A stretch of DNA of 64,000 nucleotides from CAIKLP01 sp965279595 (GCA_965279595.1 OZ257246.1:1178001-1242000); one strand, 5' to 3'; shown: positions 26,106 through 34,963, counted from the first letter of the stretch. Notes: a model not told the origin generated them from the sequence alone. Numbers and translations: made by a program.

Positions 26106-28756
26106 TAAGGTTGTTCCTCTGGTATAGGTTCATTTAATTTTTCTTTAAGTTTCTGTAAGGCTGTTTTTTTCTTTTTCACAGAATCTGTTTGTGATTTTGA
26201 AGTTACGGGTTTAATTTCTTTTTCTTGATTTTTTTGAACTGGAATATCATTTTCCCATTCTAAATCACTTGGGTTTGTTTGTTCATTAAACTCATTTTCT
26301 TTGTTGAACCAAGAATTGAATTCGTCCTTAAGTACTTGTTTTACTGCTTTACCTTCATTTTTTAAATCTGAACTGAGCTTTTGTTTGATTCCAATTTTAT
26401 CGAATGAAAATTTTGGATTATTTGCATTTCCATACATTCTTAAATAAAGTGTTGTTTTACCTCTACCATCATCTTCAATTTCTCCAAACTGTTCATCTCC
26501 CAATTTTTTTGATTTTTTCTTAAGAATATCTGACAATAATATTTTAATGCGGTAATCAATCATATTCTCAAAATTGTGAGTTCCTGATAAGTCTAAATTT
26601 ATTGCATTGCTTTTTATTTTCATTAATGGTATAAATACAGTTTTATCTTTTATACTCAAATTATTTTCAAGAGTTTCAAATTTCAAATTTTTTAGTTCAT
26701 TTATATCGATGTATTTTGATAAAGCAAGCATAGGTTCAAAATTAATCAATTCGCCATTTTCAATAAGTATTGGTCCAGAAGCATTTAAATCTTTCAAGTT
26801 AATTTGTAAATATTTATTCCAAGTGCTATTTATATTTAATGCTGCACTCAATTGTCCTTTGATGTTAGTGGATTTAATAATGTTTAATCCAAAATCATTA
26901 AACTCATAAAATAATTGTTGAATGTTAATTTGTTTTAAATTAAGTTCAGTGACAAGAATTAGTTTGTCTTGATTGCTAGCATTAAGTGTAAGTTTAGAAA
27001 ATACCAATCCTTGTTGAGCTCTAAACGATAAATAATCAGTGCTAATTATTTGGTTATTGATTTTTATCTCACCTGCTAAATCATCAGCAGTAAATTTATT
27101 GAAATGCAATTTATTAATGGAGAGTTTTAAATTAGTTTTTAATTTATGGTTTATTTTCAATAAGTAATCATTTTCTGAATTGCTTGTAGGGGTTGATGAT
27201 AGTAGCTCATCGAGGTATATATTCTTAGAATTTAACTTAGCTTCAATTTCAAGATCTTGGTTCGGGAATAAAAAGAAGGAGATTAAGTTTCTAAAATATC
27301 CATTTACTTGAATATCAGATTTTCCAATTGCCGCATTTAATTGATTAATCCTTAAATCATTTTTATAAAAATTAAAATCTCCGGATAAATTTTTGATTTT
27401 AAGTGTACTATTTGGTAGACTGGCATCAACTTTTGTAAGAATAACTTTTCCTTCTGCACTTGTTTTCTCAATTCTATTGTCATTTTTAAAATCATCAATA
27501 AACCCTTTGAATGTTGCATTAATTGAGAATCGCCCATTTTCTAATTGAATTGTTTTTTCAGGGATTAGCTTTTGTAAAGCTATTACTGGAACATTTGTTT
27601 CAATTTGCAACTGAATGTATGGCTTATTGAAATTCGTGCATGAAAATTTACCTGCTAAATTGTTTCCTTCATAATTACTTTTAAATGAATTCACAATTAT
27701 TTGAGAACTTTCAAACGAATTATTTTTGCCATTATTAAAATTCAAAGTGAAATTAATATTATTCAATTGAATGGTTTTTATTTTTTCATTTTCAAAAGTT
27801 AAACTGCCATCTTTCAGTCCTACGATGACATCTATGTGAGGAGTATGTTGTTCGGCTATTGATCCATTGATGCTTGATTGAAAAGAAAAATCACCCTTGC
27901 TTTTATAATTTTTGAAAATTAATTGTTGTTTTTTGGGCAGCAATAATATAAATGTATTCAGTGACAAATCTTCTCCTTCAATTTTTAATTGAACATCTTT
28001 TTGATTGTCTGAATAGCGAATTAAGCCCTTACTCCTAAATTCTCCTTCAGTTAGTTTTAAAATTAATTCATTAATTTGATAAATTGACTTATCTAAATTG
28101 ATCGCAATATTTGATTGTATCTCAGCTTCTTTGTTTGTTATGTAAACGATTTTTCCGAATGATATAATTTTAATTTCAGAAATAATATTAGTTGAAAGTT
28201 CAAATTGTCTTTCATTAAACTTGCCTTTTGAATTTCCTTTGTGAATTAATAGGCCTAGAACTTTTTTATTTTGTTTGTCTCTAAATTGAATTTTGGTATT
28301 CTTGAAAATAATCTCATCAATAGATAAATCAAACTGATTGGACGTTTGCTTTGTTTCTTTCCAAATTGAATAATTTGGTTTACCTAGTGAATCAAGTTGA
28401 ATATCTAAATCAGCATCTTCAAGGTATAGTTTTTTTATATGATAGGATTTGTTGAATAAATCCCAAATATTGAAAAGTAAAGAGATGTCTTTTGCGACTA
28501 ATAAATTGTTTTTGGCACTAGTATCGCTTCCTAAAACCTCAACTTCAGGGAAAGAAATAGATGCATAAGGGAAGTGTTCAAAAATTGAAAAGTGAATTTT
28601 TCCTACTTTTATTGGAGTATTTAATTGCTTATTTAATTGCGAAACAGCAATATTTTTAATGTCATCTTTATATAGGTACATTAGAAAAAAGCCCTGTAAA
28701 GAGATTAAAATGGTGATAATCAATGTCCAAATAATAATCTTTTTGGTTTTTGTCAT
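26105..28756 (-). CDS. AsmA-family protein
   Basis: An 883-residue protein with a single N-terminal membrane anchor (residues ~8-28) and a very long periplasmic part rich in beta strands. AsmA-like traits are the segment right after the anchor (LNKQLNTPIKVGKIHFSIF), repeated short strand motifs and a C-terminal domain with LDLSGTHNFENMIDYRIKILLSDIL. AsmA/TamB-type proteins form bridges for phospholipid transport to the outer membrane; that role is inferred here. The C-terminus ends in a Lys/Glu/Pro-rich tail. It overlaps the next gene by one base (TAATG). Confidence 0.85.
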   Translation of the reverse strand: MTKTKKIIIWTLIITILISLQGFFLMYLYKDDIKNIAVSQLNKQLNTPIKVGKIHFSIFEHFPYASISFPEVEVLGSDTSAKNNLLVAKDISLLFNIWDLFNKSYHIKKLYLEDADLDIQLDSLGKPNYSIWKETKQTSNQFDLSIDEIIFKNTKIQFRDKQNKKVLGLLIHKGNSKGKFNERQFELSTNIISEIKIISFGKIVYITNKEAEIQSNIAINLDKSIYQINELILKLTEGEFRSKGLIRYSDNQKDVQLKIEGEDLSLNTFILLLPKKQQLIFKNYKSKGDFSFQSSINGSIAEQHTPHIDVIVGLKDGSLTFENEKIKTIQLNNINFTLNFNNGKNNSFESSQIIVNSFKSNYEGNNLAGKFSCTNFNKPYIQLQIETNVPVIALQKLIPEKTIQLENGRFSINATFKGFIDDFKNDNRIEKTSAEGKVILTKVDASLPNSTLKIKNLSGDFNFYKNDLRINQLNAAIGKSDIQVNGYFRNLISFFLFPNQDLEIEAKLNSKNIYLDELLSSTPTSNSENDYLLKINHKLKTNLKLSINKLHFNKFTADDLAGEIKINNQIISTDYLSFRAQQGLVFSKLTLNASNQDKLILVTELNLKQINIQQLFYEFNDFGLNIIKSTNIKGQLSAALNINSTWNKYLQINLKDLNASGPILIENGELINFEPMLALSKYIDINELKNLKFETLENNLSIKDKTVFIPLMKIKSNAINLDLSGTHNFENMIDYRIKILLSDILKKKSKKLGDEQFGEIEDDGRGKTTLYLRMYGNANNPKFSFDKIGIKQKLSSDLKNEGKAVKQVLKDEFNSWFNKENEFNEQTNPSDLEWENDIPVQKNQEKEIKPVTSKSQTDSVKKKKTALQKLKEKLNEPIPEEQP

Positions 28757-28815
28757 GATTACTAAACGAGGATAAGTTGCTAATAAACATATAAAAAATC
28801 TTTTTTTAAATATTT

Positions 28816-28846
28816 TTTGGAAATACGTTTCTGGCGTCTATATTTG
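28816..28846 (+). promoter_or_regulatory. tRNA-Val promoter
   Basis: TTTG at 28816-28819, exactly 19 bases, then TATATTTG at 28839-28846: a perfect match to the Bacteroidota consensus. The start of transcription would be near 28851-28854, ~14 bases before the mature tRNA. Confidence 0.82.
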
Positions 28847-28866
28847 CAGTCCTTAATAAAGGGAAG

Positions 28867-28941
28867 GGGAGATTAGCTCAGCTGGTTCAGAGCACCTGCC
28901 TTACAAGCAGGGGGTCACTGGTTCGAACCCAGTATCTCCCA
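28867..28941 (+). tRNA. tRNA-Val (anticodon TAC)
   Basis: A complete cloverleaf: acceptor GGGAGAT pairing with ATCTCCC, D-stem GCTC/GAGC, anticodon stem CCTGC/GCAGG with loop CTTACAA giving anticodon TAC (reads GUA and other valine codons), 5-base variable loop, T-stem ACTGG/CCAGT around TTCGAAC, discriminator A. The CCA end is not encoded. It is a single tRNA with its own promoter and terminator. Confidence 0.97.
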
Positions 28942-28951
28942 CTCTAAATAC

Positions 28952-28985
28952 AAACGCTTATCAATTTTGGTAAGCGTTTTTTTTT
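28952..28985 (+). terminator. terminator after tRNA-Val
   Basis: A stem AAACGCTTA / TAAGCGTTT with a 10-base loop, followed by a run of T residues, 10 bases after the tRNA's last base. The rest of the 334-base gap between the AsmA-like gene and the AraC-Ogt gene holds only the promoter, the tRNA and about 100 AT-rich bases without recognisable features. Confidence 0.9.
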
Positions 28986-29090
28986 GACATTTTTGTTAAA
29001 TCAAATTATAAAACTGACTGAGGATTAGTTTTTCTTTCAAATAGCAATTTTCGGGTTTAATATCTGGTTTATAATTTTCAACTTTAACTT

Positions 29091-29945
29091 ATGAATGTTG
29101 AGCTAAGTGAAAATTATAAAAGAGTTGAAAAAGCTATTGAATTTATCAGTCTGCATTTTAAAGAACATCCAAGTTTGGACGAGATTGCTGCCAAAGTAAA
29201 TTTGAGTCCTTTTCATTTCCAAAGACTTTTTCAAGATTGGGCAGGAGTGAGTCCCAAAAAATTCCTTCAGTTTATTAGTATTGAATATGCAAAAGGTATC
29301 CTAAAACAAAAGGAACAAAACTTATTTAATGTCGCTTTAGAAACCGGGCTTTCTGGTACAAGTAGGTTGCATGATTTATTTATAAATATAGAATCAATGA
29401 CACCTGGTGAATTTCAAAATGGAGGAAAAGCATTGACTATACAGTATAATTTTTATTTAACGCCTTTCGGGGAATTTTTAATTGCATCCACTATTAAAGG
29501 GATTTGTTTTATTTCATTTGTAGAAAGCAAAAGTGAATCTATTAAGGAACTACATAACAATTTTCCAAATGCTCTTTTTTTAAATGAAACAAATGGCATT
29601 CATGAAAGGGCGCTATCAATTTTTAAAAATGATTGGACAAATTTAAAAGGTGTCAAATTGCATTTGAAGGGCACCGAATTTCAATTAAAAGTTTGGCAAG
29701 CATTATTAAAAATTCCTTTCGCTGATTTGTATACCTATTCCCAAATAGCCCATCATATTAATAGTCCGAAAGCCTCAAGAGCAGTTGGAACAGCCATTGG
29801 AAGTAACCCAATTGCCTATTTAATACCTTGTCACAGAGTAATTCAATCAACTGGATTGATTGGTGGATATATGTGGGGAAGTAATAGAAAGAAAGCAATA
29901 ATCGCTTGGGAGCAATCTAATAAATTGCACAATCAAGAATTGTAA
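29091..29945 (+). CDS. AraC-type HTH fused to O6-methylguanine-DNA methyltransferase (Ada-like)
   Basis: A 284-residue fusion. Residues ~8-105 are an AraC-type double helix-turn-helix (SLDEIAAKVNLSPFHFQRLF, then the second helix pair ending SMTPGEFQ). Residues ~118-275 are an Ogt/MGMT domain: RAVGTAIGSNP near 230, the active site PCHR with acceptor Cys247, then GGYMWG. The domain repairs O6-alkylguanine by irreversible transfer to Cys247. The N-terminal methylphosphotriester sensor of E. coli Ada (Cys38 zinc domain) is absent, so any switch to an activator must use another signal. alkB follows after 45 bases, which suggests an alkylation-repair operon. Confidence 0.92.
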   Translation: MNVELSENYKRVEKAIEFISLHFKEHPSLDEIAAKVNLSPFHFQRLFQDWAGVSPKKFLQFISIEYAKGILKQKEQNLFNVALETGLSGTSRLHDLFINIESMTPGEFQNGGKALTIQYNFYLTPFGEFLIASTIKGICFISFVESKSESIKELHNNFPNALFLNETNGIHERALSIFKNDWTNLKGVKLHLKGTEFQLKVWQALLKIPFADLYTYSQIAHHINSPKASRAVGTAIGSNPIAYLIPCHRVIQSTGLIGGYMWGSNRKKAIIAWEQSNKLHNQEL

Positions 29946-29990
29946 AAAACATTTACAGAATTAATTGTTTTGAATTAATAAATTATAGAT

Positions 29991-30596
29991 ATGGATTTGT
30001 TTAATAATATACTTGAGAAAAATATTTTACCCTTTGATGGTGAAGTAATTTATTTAGGTAAAATATTTAATGCAAAAGAAACTACATTCTATTATCAAGA
30101 ATTATTGAATAAGGTCGAATGGAAAAATGATGAAGCTTTAATGTATGGAAAATTAATTATTACCAAAAGAAAAGTTGCCTGGTATGCAGATTCTGATTTT
30201 GAATATACTTATTCTAACAAAACCAAAAAAGCATTGCCCTGGACCCCTGAACTTTTGATCATCAAAAATAAAATTGAAACATTAACCAATTCTAAATTTA
30301 ATGCATGTTTATTGAATTTATACCATGATGGAAACGAAGGTGTTTCTTGGCATAGTGATGATGAAGTCACCTTACAAAAGGAAGGAAATATTGCATCAAT
30401 AAGTTTTGGTGCTGAACGAAAATTTTCATTCAAACATAAAAGCTCTAAAGAGACTGTATCTATTCTATTGGAGAACGGTAGTTTGTTATTGATGAAAGGT
30501 GAAACACAAGAGAATTGGCTTCACTCATTACCTAAAACCACGAAAATTAAAACTCCTAGAATTAATTTAACTTTCCGAACGATGGTTCAAGGTTAA
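29991..30596 (+). CDS. alkB: AlkB-family alpha-ketoglutarate-dependent DNA repair dioxygenase
   Basis: A 201-residue Fe(II)/2-oxoglutarate enzyme of the AlkB type, closer to the ALKBH2/3-like small form. It oxidatively removes methyl groups from 1-methyladenine and 3-methylcytosine. Iron ligands are His121 and Asp123 (SWHSDDE) and His178 (WLHSLP); Arg190 and Arg196 in PRINLTFR bind the co-substrate and complete the signature. Substrate-lid residues such as WYADSDFEYTYS near 64-75 are present. It follows the AraC-Ogt fusion closely on the same strand; its last 30 bases overlap the end of the convergent downstream gene. Confidence 0.94.
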   Translation: MDLFNNILEKNILPFDGEVIYLGKIFNAKETTFYYQELLNKVEWKNDEALMYGKLIITKRKVAWYADSDFEYTYSNKTKKALPWTPELLIIKNKIETLTNSKFNACLLNLYHDGNEGVSWHSDDEVTLQKEGNIASISFGAERKFSFKHKSSKETVSILLENGSLLLMKGETQENWLHSLPKTTKIKTPRINLTFRTMVQG

Positions 30597-31073
30597 CATC
30601 ACTTCATTAATTACTCGGTTCATTTCTATCGGATCTTGTGAACCTATGATATAAATTAATCCATCTTTATCGGTTAATTTCACTGCATACTTGCCATGAG
30701 CATAAAAACGTATAGTTCCTTTTTTGTGTAAGTTATATACCGGGTTATTAATCATGAATGGACTATATTTTATTATCTCACTTGATATGATACTACCAAA
30801 ATCAATTTTAACTTTTTTAGTACTCCATAATCCAGTAAGAATTATACTTCCATTTTGTACAATAGTTCTGTAGTGCGTTAAGAAAATAAATAAAATAGAA
30901 ATCACCATAACGCCAATTCCAACAACTAAAAATAAGTCACCTTCTTCATGGCGGTTTCTCTCTTCAGAAACAAAATAAGCTGCAACGCAAAATAACACTA
31001 CAGCAAACCTCCAACTAGTCCAAAACCGGAGTGACCCTAATGTTTGTCTTTCTTGAAATAATACTTTATTCAT
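30567..31073 (-). CDS. small membrane protein with C-terminal PH-like region
   Basis: A 168-residue protein with two membrane helices (about 22-40 and 48-66) separated by a short charged loop (SEERNRHEEGDL), then a ~95-residue soluble part of alternating strands ending in a helix (DPIEMNRVINEVMLTLN). The strand-rich part resembles the bacterial PH-like domains found in small membrane proteins, but I do not recognise a specific family. The start overlaps the tilS stop by 8 bases, so it is likely translated with tilS; its 3' end overlaps alkB on the opposite strand by 30 bases. Confidence 0.7.
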   Translation of the reverse strand: MNKVLFQERQTLGSLRFWTSWRFAVVLFCVAAYFVSEERNRHEEGDLFLVVGIGVMVISILFIFLTHYRTIVQNGSIILTGLWSTKKVKIDFGSIISSEIIKYSPFMINNPVYNLHKKGTIRFYAHGKYAVKLTDKDGLIYIIGSQDPIEMNRVINEVMLTLNHRSES

Positions 31074-32391
31074 AGGAACTTAATTGATATAGGTTTTTTG
31101 TTTGCTCAGTTACTTTGTAACGTTCATCTATCCGATGTCCAATTACCCAAACTATTTGATTGTCTGATAATAATACAAAGGTATTTTCTTTTTGTAGCAA
31201 AGTGAATTTTTCATCAATAAAATAATCACTTAATTTTTTATGCCCTTTCATGCCTAATGGCTGAAACTTATCTCCTTCTTGCCATTTTCTAATAATTAAA
31301 GGAAATTGAAGTTTGTCTTTATCTAACAGTGCTTCTTTTTTCGATAATTTTTCAATATTATTAAATGAACTTGGTTGAGAAACTTTAATTTTTAAATTTG
31401 ATTGTAACAATTCAGTGCTATTTGAATTAATAACATAACATTCGTTTTCAGTAATTGTTGTCTGACTCAGTATAAAATAGCTTCGATCTTTAATTAATCG
31501 ATAGTTAGAAGCATAAAATTGTTGCCCAGATTGGCCATCCATCGATTGTATAATATCTTCAATTACTGTATAGCTGAACCCATATTCTTTTAATAATTGT
31601 TGTAAAAAGTAAACACCTTGTGAATAAGATTTGATGATATCAATTGATATTCTATAACCATTAGGAATTGGAACTAACCATTCAGTTTTTTTTCTTTTAA
31701 GCCATTTATTTTTTAATTGTTCCACTTGGTTCAATTCCCAAGTTAGTCTTGCAATGTGTTTATCAAATTCAGGATTTATTTTTTTTAACTCAGGAATAAG
31801 ATTCAATCGTAAATTATTTCTTAAGTAATAATCATTTTGATTTGACAAATCTTCTCTCCATTCAATTTGATGTTGTAAAGCGTATTCTTCTATTTCTGCT
31901 CTACTAAATGTAAGCATAGGACGAATTAAGTTATTGTTTTTCATTGCAATTCCATGCAAGCCTGCAATACCTGTTCCTCTAATGGTGTTGATTAAAAATG
32001 TTTCTGTATTATCATTTAAATGATGTGCTACTGCAATTTTATGGAATTGATTTTCCTTTCTAATTTTTTCGAACCACTCATATCTCAAATCTCTTGCGGC
32101 CATTTGAATGGAAAGATTATTGCTTTCAGCATAATCAATGGTATTAAAAGAAATTTCAAAATAAGGAACTTCTAATTTTTCTGCTAAAGATTTTACAAAC
32201 TTTGCATCTAAAGTAGAGTCGGTTCCCCTTAATTGGAAATTGCAGTGTGCAATGCCAAAGTCGAGATTGCATTTTTTGCAAAGCCAAGCCATAACTACAG
32301 AATCAATTCCTGCACTCACTGCTAACAATAGCCTTTCAGCACTAGTTATTAGTTCGTTTTCCTTTAAAATGCTTAATAATTTGGCTTCCAT
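31066..32391 (-). CDS. tilS: tRNA(Ile)-lysidine synthase
   Basis: A 441-residue N-type ATP pyrophosphatase that converts C34 of the tRNA-Ile CAU anticodon to lysidine, so that the tRNA reads AUA. The PP-loop is at residues 23-31 as AVSAGIDS; the usual SGGxDS is SAGIDS here (Ala27). Other family features are intact: VAHHLNDNTETFLINTIRGTG near 135, RPMLTFSRAEIEEYA near 165 and the C-terminal TilS domain with IRKWQEGDKFQPLGMKGHKKLSDYF near 365. Length is usual. It starts divergently from the LptA-like gene. Confidence 0.95.
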   Translation of the reverse strand: MEAKLLSILKENELITSAERLLLAVSAGIDSVVMAWLCKKCNLDFGIAHCNFQLRGTDSTLDAKFVKSLAEKLEVPYFEISFNTIDYAESNNLSIQMAARDLRYEWFEKIRKENQFHKIAVAHHLNDNTETFLINTIRGTGIAGLHGIAMKNNNLIRPMLTFSRAEIEEYALQHQIEWREDLSNQNDYYLRNNLRLNLIPELKKINPEFDKHIARLTWELNQVEQLKNKWLKRKKTEWLVPIPNGYRISIDIIKSYSQGVYFLQQLLKEYGFSYTVIEDIIQSMDGQSGQQFYASNYRLIKDRSYFILSQTTITENECYVINSNSTELLQSNLKIKVSQPSSFNNIEKLSKKEALLDKDKLQFPLIIRKWQEGDKFQPLGMKGHKKLSDYFIDEKFTLLQKENTFVLLSDNQIVWVIGHRIDERYKVTEQTKNLYQLSSYE

Positions 32392-32506
32392 GTTAATTGG
32401 TAAAAATAAGGAATTATTTACTCTTTGGACTTTTTACAAGAGTTTTTAAGCCTAAATACACTAATTCATGACCTTAAATAGTTACCTTATTTATGCAATA
32501 AAACAA

Positions 32507-32539
32507 TTTCTGATTTGTTGCTTCTTTATTTTATTTTTG
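32507..32539 (+). promoter_or_regulatory. candidate promoter of the LptA-like gene
   Basis: A good -7 element TATTTTTG at 32532-32539 with a weak TTTC 21 bases before it (32507-32510). The predicted start of transcription (about 32544-32547) coincides with the TTG start codon at 32545, so the message would be nearly or fully leaderless. Confidence 0.45.
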
Positions 32540-32544
32540 CAGCA

Positions 32545-34050
32545 TTGAAAAAGCTACTTATTCCATTTTTCTTATTAATAGCTATTTATAGCTCAGCACA
32601 AAAAGCTACACGTGTGGAGGTTTTAAATGCTGATGTGCTAGAATTTATAAAGATTGGCAATCAAACTATACAGAAGTTGAAAGGGAATTGTGTTTTTCGT
32701 CAGGATAATGTTACTCTTTCTTGTGATAGTGCTTTGAAGAATAATGAAACAAATACAGTTGATGCATTTGGACATGTTCATATTCAGCAAGGAGATTCAT
32801 TGAATTTATATGGCGATATAATTAATTATGATGGTAATTTAAAAATCGCAAAAATTAGTAATAATGTTAGGGTCCTGCATAATGATATGCTCTTAACTAC
32901 TAATACCCTAAATTATGATACTAAAAATAGAGTAGCTACTTATTTGCAGGGAGGTACAATTAAACAAGCTGATAATGTTTTAGTAAGTAGATATGGTTAT
33001 TATTTTGCAAAAACTGCAGATGCATATTTTAAAAAGGATGTAGTACTTACCAATCCTAAATATGTAATGAATTCAGATACTTTGAAATATAATTCAAGAA
33101 CTAGAATTTGTACATTCTTTGGATCAACTACAATTAAATCAGATGAAGATTTTCTATATGCCGAAAATGGCACTTACAATACAATAACTGATGTTGCTCA
33201 ATTTAGCAAAAACGCTTACTATACGAGTGGTAGTCAAAAGCTAAATGGTGATTTGTTGTATTATGATAGAAAAAAAGGAATAGGAAGAGCAACTAACAAC
33301 ATTACATTTATTGATACTGCCCAAAAGATTATCTTGAAAGGAAATAAAGCTGTTTATAATCGATTGAAAGAAACTGCAATTGTTACGAATAAAGCATATG
33401 TAATTGCCTTAGTTGATAATGATTCTTTATTTATGTCAGCTGATACTTTAAGAAGTTTTATGGATTCAACCATGACTTACCGAACATTGCTTGCTTACCA
33501 TGATGTGAGGGCATTTAAGAGTGATTTGCAAGCACGATGTGATTCGCTTTCTTATACCTATAAAGATTCTACCATGAGTTGTTTTAAAGAGCCAACTATT
33601 TGGTCTCAAAATGCTCAAATGACTGCTGATTTTATTACACTTCAGCTTAAGAACAAAGTGTTAGATAAAATGAATTTATACAATTCAGCATTTTTAGTAA
33701 TGATTGATTCATTAGATTCAACCAAGTTTGATCAAATACGGGGTAAGAATATGTTTGGTAATTTTGTCGATAGTAAATTGCAAAAACTTTTTGTTGAAGG
33801 GAATGGCCAAAGTGTATATTATGCTAAGGAAGAAGATGGTGAATATATTGGAGTGAATCGTGCAGATTGTAGTAACATGTTAGTTTCATTCTCAAATAAT
33901 AAAGTAGAGAAAGTGAATTTTATTACTAAACCGGATGCAACTTTTTTCCCTATTGATGAATTGAAACCTGAGGAACTTAAATTAAAAGGTTTTTCTTGGA
34001 GGATAAAAAAGAAACCCCTTTCTAAAGAAGATGTAATAAAAAGGAAGTAA
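32545..34050 (+). CDS. LptA/OstA-like N-terminal domain periplasmic protein
   Basis: A 501-residue exported protein. From the TTG at 32545 it begins MKKLLIPFFLLIAIYSSAQ, a clean signal peptide; the frame extends 10 residues further upstream, but that would precede the promoter. The mature protein is a long series of short strands (GHVHIQQGDSLNLYGDIINYD, NNVRVLHNDMLLTTNTLNYD and so on) characteristic of the OstA/LptA beta-jellyroll, repeated more times than in E. coli LptA. In Bacteroidota such proteins are the presumed periplasmic bridge or outer-membrane assembly partner for LPS; this role is inferred. It is convergent with rdgB, 5 bases apart. Confidence 0.84.
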   Translation: MKKLLIPFFLLIAIYSSAQKATRVEVLNADVLEFIKIGNQTIQKLKGNCVFRQDNVTLSCDSALKNNETNTVDAFGHVHIQQGDSLNLYGDIINYDGNLKIAKISNNVRVLHNDMLLTTNTLNYDTKNRVATYLQGGTIKQADNVLVSRYGYYFAKTADAYFKKDVVLTNPKYVMNSDTLKYNSRTRICTFFGSTTIKSDEDFLYAENGTYNTITDVAQFSKNAYYTSGSQKLNGDLLYYDRKKGIGRATNNITFIDTAQKIILKGNKAVYNRLKETAIVTNKAYVIALVDNDSLFMSADTLRSFMDSTMTYRTLLAYHDVRAFKSDLQARCDSLSYTYKDSTMSCFKEPTIWSQNAQMTADFITLQLKNKVLDKMNLYNSAFLVMIDSLDSTKFDQIRGKNMFGNFVDSKLQKLFVEGNGQSVYYAKEEDGEYIGVNRADCSNMLVSFSNNKVEKVNFITKPDATFFPIDELKPEELKLKGFSWRIKKKPLSKEDVIKRK

Positions 34051-34055
34051 TAATT

Positions 34056-34637
34056 TTATTGTTGATTTAGAAATTCAACTAACTGTGCAATTGCTTTTCC
34101 TCGGTGACTAATCTTTGATTTCATTTCTAAATTCATTTCAGCAAAAGTATTTGAATATCCTTCTGGTTCGAAAATAGGATCGTAGCCAAAACCATTATTT
34201 CCACTGCATTCTAGTCTTATTGTACCATTAATTATTCCATTGAATAAATATTCTTTTCCATCTAAAATTAAAGCAATACAAGTTCTGAATCTTGCTTTTC
34301 GATTGCTAATACCTTCTAAATTTTTTAATACTTTTTGTATGTTTCTAGCATGGTCAACAGGTTCTCCAGAATACCTTGCAGAAAACACACCAGGTTCAAA
34401 ATTCAATGCTTCAATTTCTAAACCTGAATCATCTGCAAAACAATTTATTTGAAATTTTTCATGAATAGCTCTTGCTTTGATTAAAGCATTTTCTTCAAAT
34501 GTAATTCCTGTTTCTTCAATGTCATCATCAAAACCAATTTCATCAAGTGTCAAAAGGTTAAATTGATTTCCTAATAAAGATTTTATCTCAACTACTTTAT
34601 GTAGATTATTGGTTGCAATAACTATTGGTGAATTCAT
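34056..34637 (-). CDS. rdgB: RdgB/HAM1 non-canonical purine NTP pyrophosphatase
   Basis: A 193-residue house-cleaning enzyme that hydrolyses ITP, dITP and XTP to monophosphates and so keeps deaminated purines out of nucleic acids. Motifs: IVIATNNLHKVVEIKSLL at residues 5-22, FADDSGLEIEALNFEPGVFSARYSG near 66-90, and GFGYDPIFEPEGY near 149. Length and order are standard. It starts two bases after the DUF4834 stop on the same strand and likely shares the promoter at 34921-34950. Confidence 0.95.
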   Translation of the reverse strand: MNSPIVIATNNLHKVVEIKSLLGNQFNLLTLDEIGFDDDIEETGITFEENALIKARAIHEKFQINCFADDSGLEIEALNFEPGVFSARYSGEPVDHARNIQKVLKNLEGISNRKARFRTCIALILDGKEYLFNGIINGTIRLECSGNNGFGYDPIFEPEGYSNTFAEMNLEMKSKISHRGKAIAQLVEFLNQQ

Positions 34638-34639
34638 TA

Positions 34640-34903
34640 CTATTTTATTTCTTCGAAATCTACAAAATCACCTTTGTCTTTTGAGTTAGCAAAGAATGGC
34701 TTTTTTTTACCTGTAGTTGGAGGAGTATAATCGATGTGAATTTCGCCTTCAGTTTTTTTGTTATAATTTTGTTGACGATTTTGGTTGTTGCTGTGTTCTT
34801 GTGCTTTGCGCACCACATTTTTCAGAATCAATGGCATAAATAATTGAGCCAAGCCTCTAAGTACCCAAATAATAATAAATACAGTAAGAATGAATTTTAA
34901 CAT
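34640..34903 (-). CDS. DUF4834 small membrane protein
   Basis: An 87-residue protein with one N-terminal membrane helix (MLKFILTVFIIIWVLRGLAQLF), a basic juxtamembrane segment, and a polar tail with GEIHIDYTP and KGDFVDFEEIK. This is the pattern of DUF4834, a Bacteroidota-specific family of unknown function. I use the ATG at 34903 because a promoter -7 element (34921-34928) lies inside the longer possible reading frame, so upstream start codons would not be transcribed. It precedes rdgB by two bases. Confidence 0.78.
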   Translation of the reverse strand: MLKFILTVFIIIWVLRGLAQLFMPLILKNVVRKAQEHSNNQNRQQNYNKKTEGEIHIDYTPPTTGKKKPFFANSKDKGDFVDFEEIK

Positions 34904-34920
34904 TGCAATAAAATGAAATA

Positions 34921-34950
34921 CAAATATAATCTTTAACAACGCTTAGCAAA
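34921..34950 (-). promoter_or_regulatory. promoter of DUF4834-rdgB
   Basis: On the minus strand, TTTG (34947-34950), 18 bases, then TATATTTG (34921-34928). Transcription should begin near 34914-34917, leaving ~12 bases before the ATG at 34903; this decides the start of the DUF4834 gene. Confidence 0.68.
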
Positions 34951-34963
34951 GTAAGTTTGTATT

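Noticed and set aside
34904..34939. Upstream start of the DUF4834 gene
   Set aside because: The promoter -7 element lies within these bases, so they are not expected in the message.
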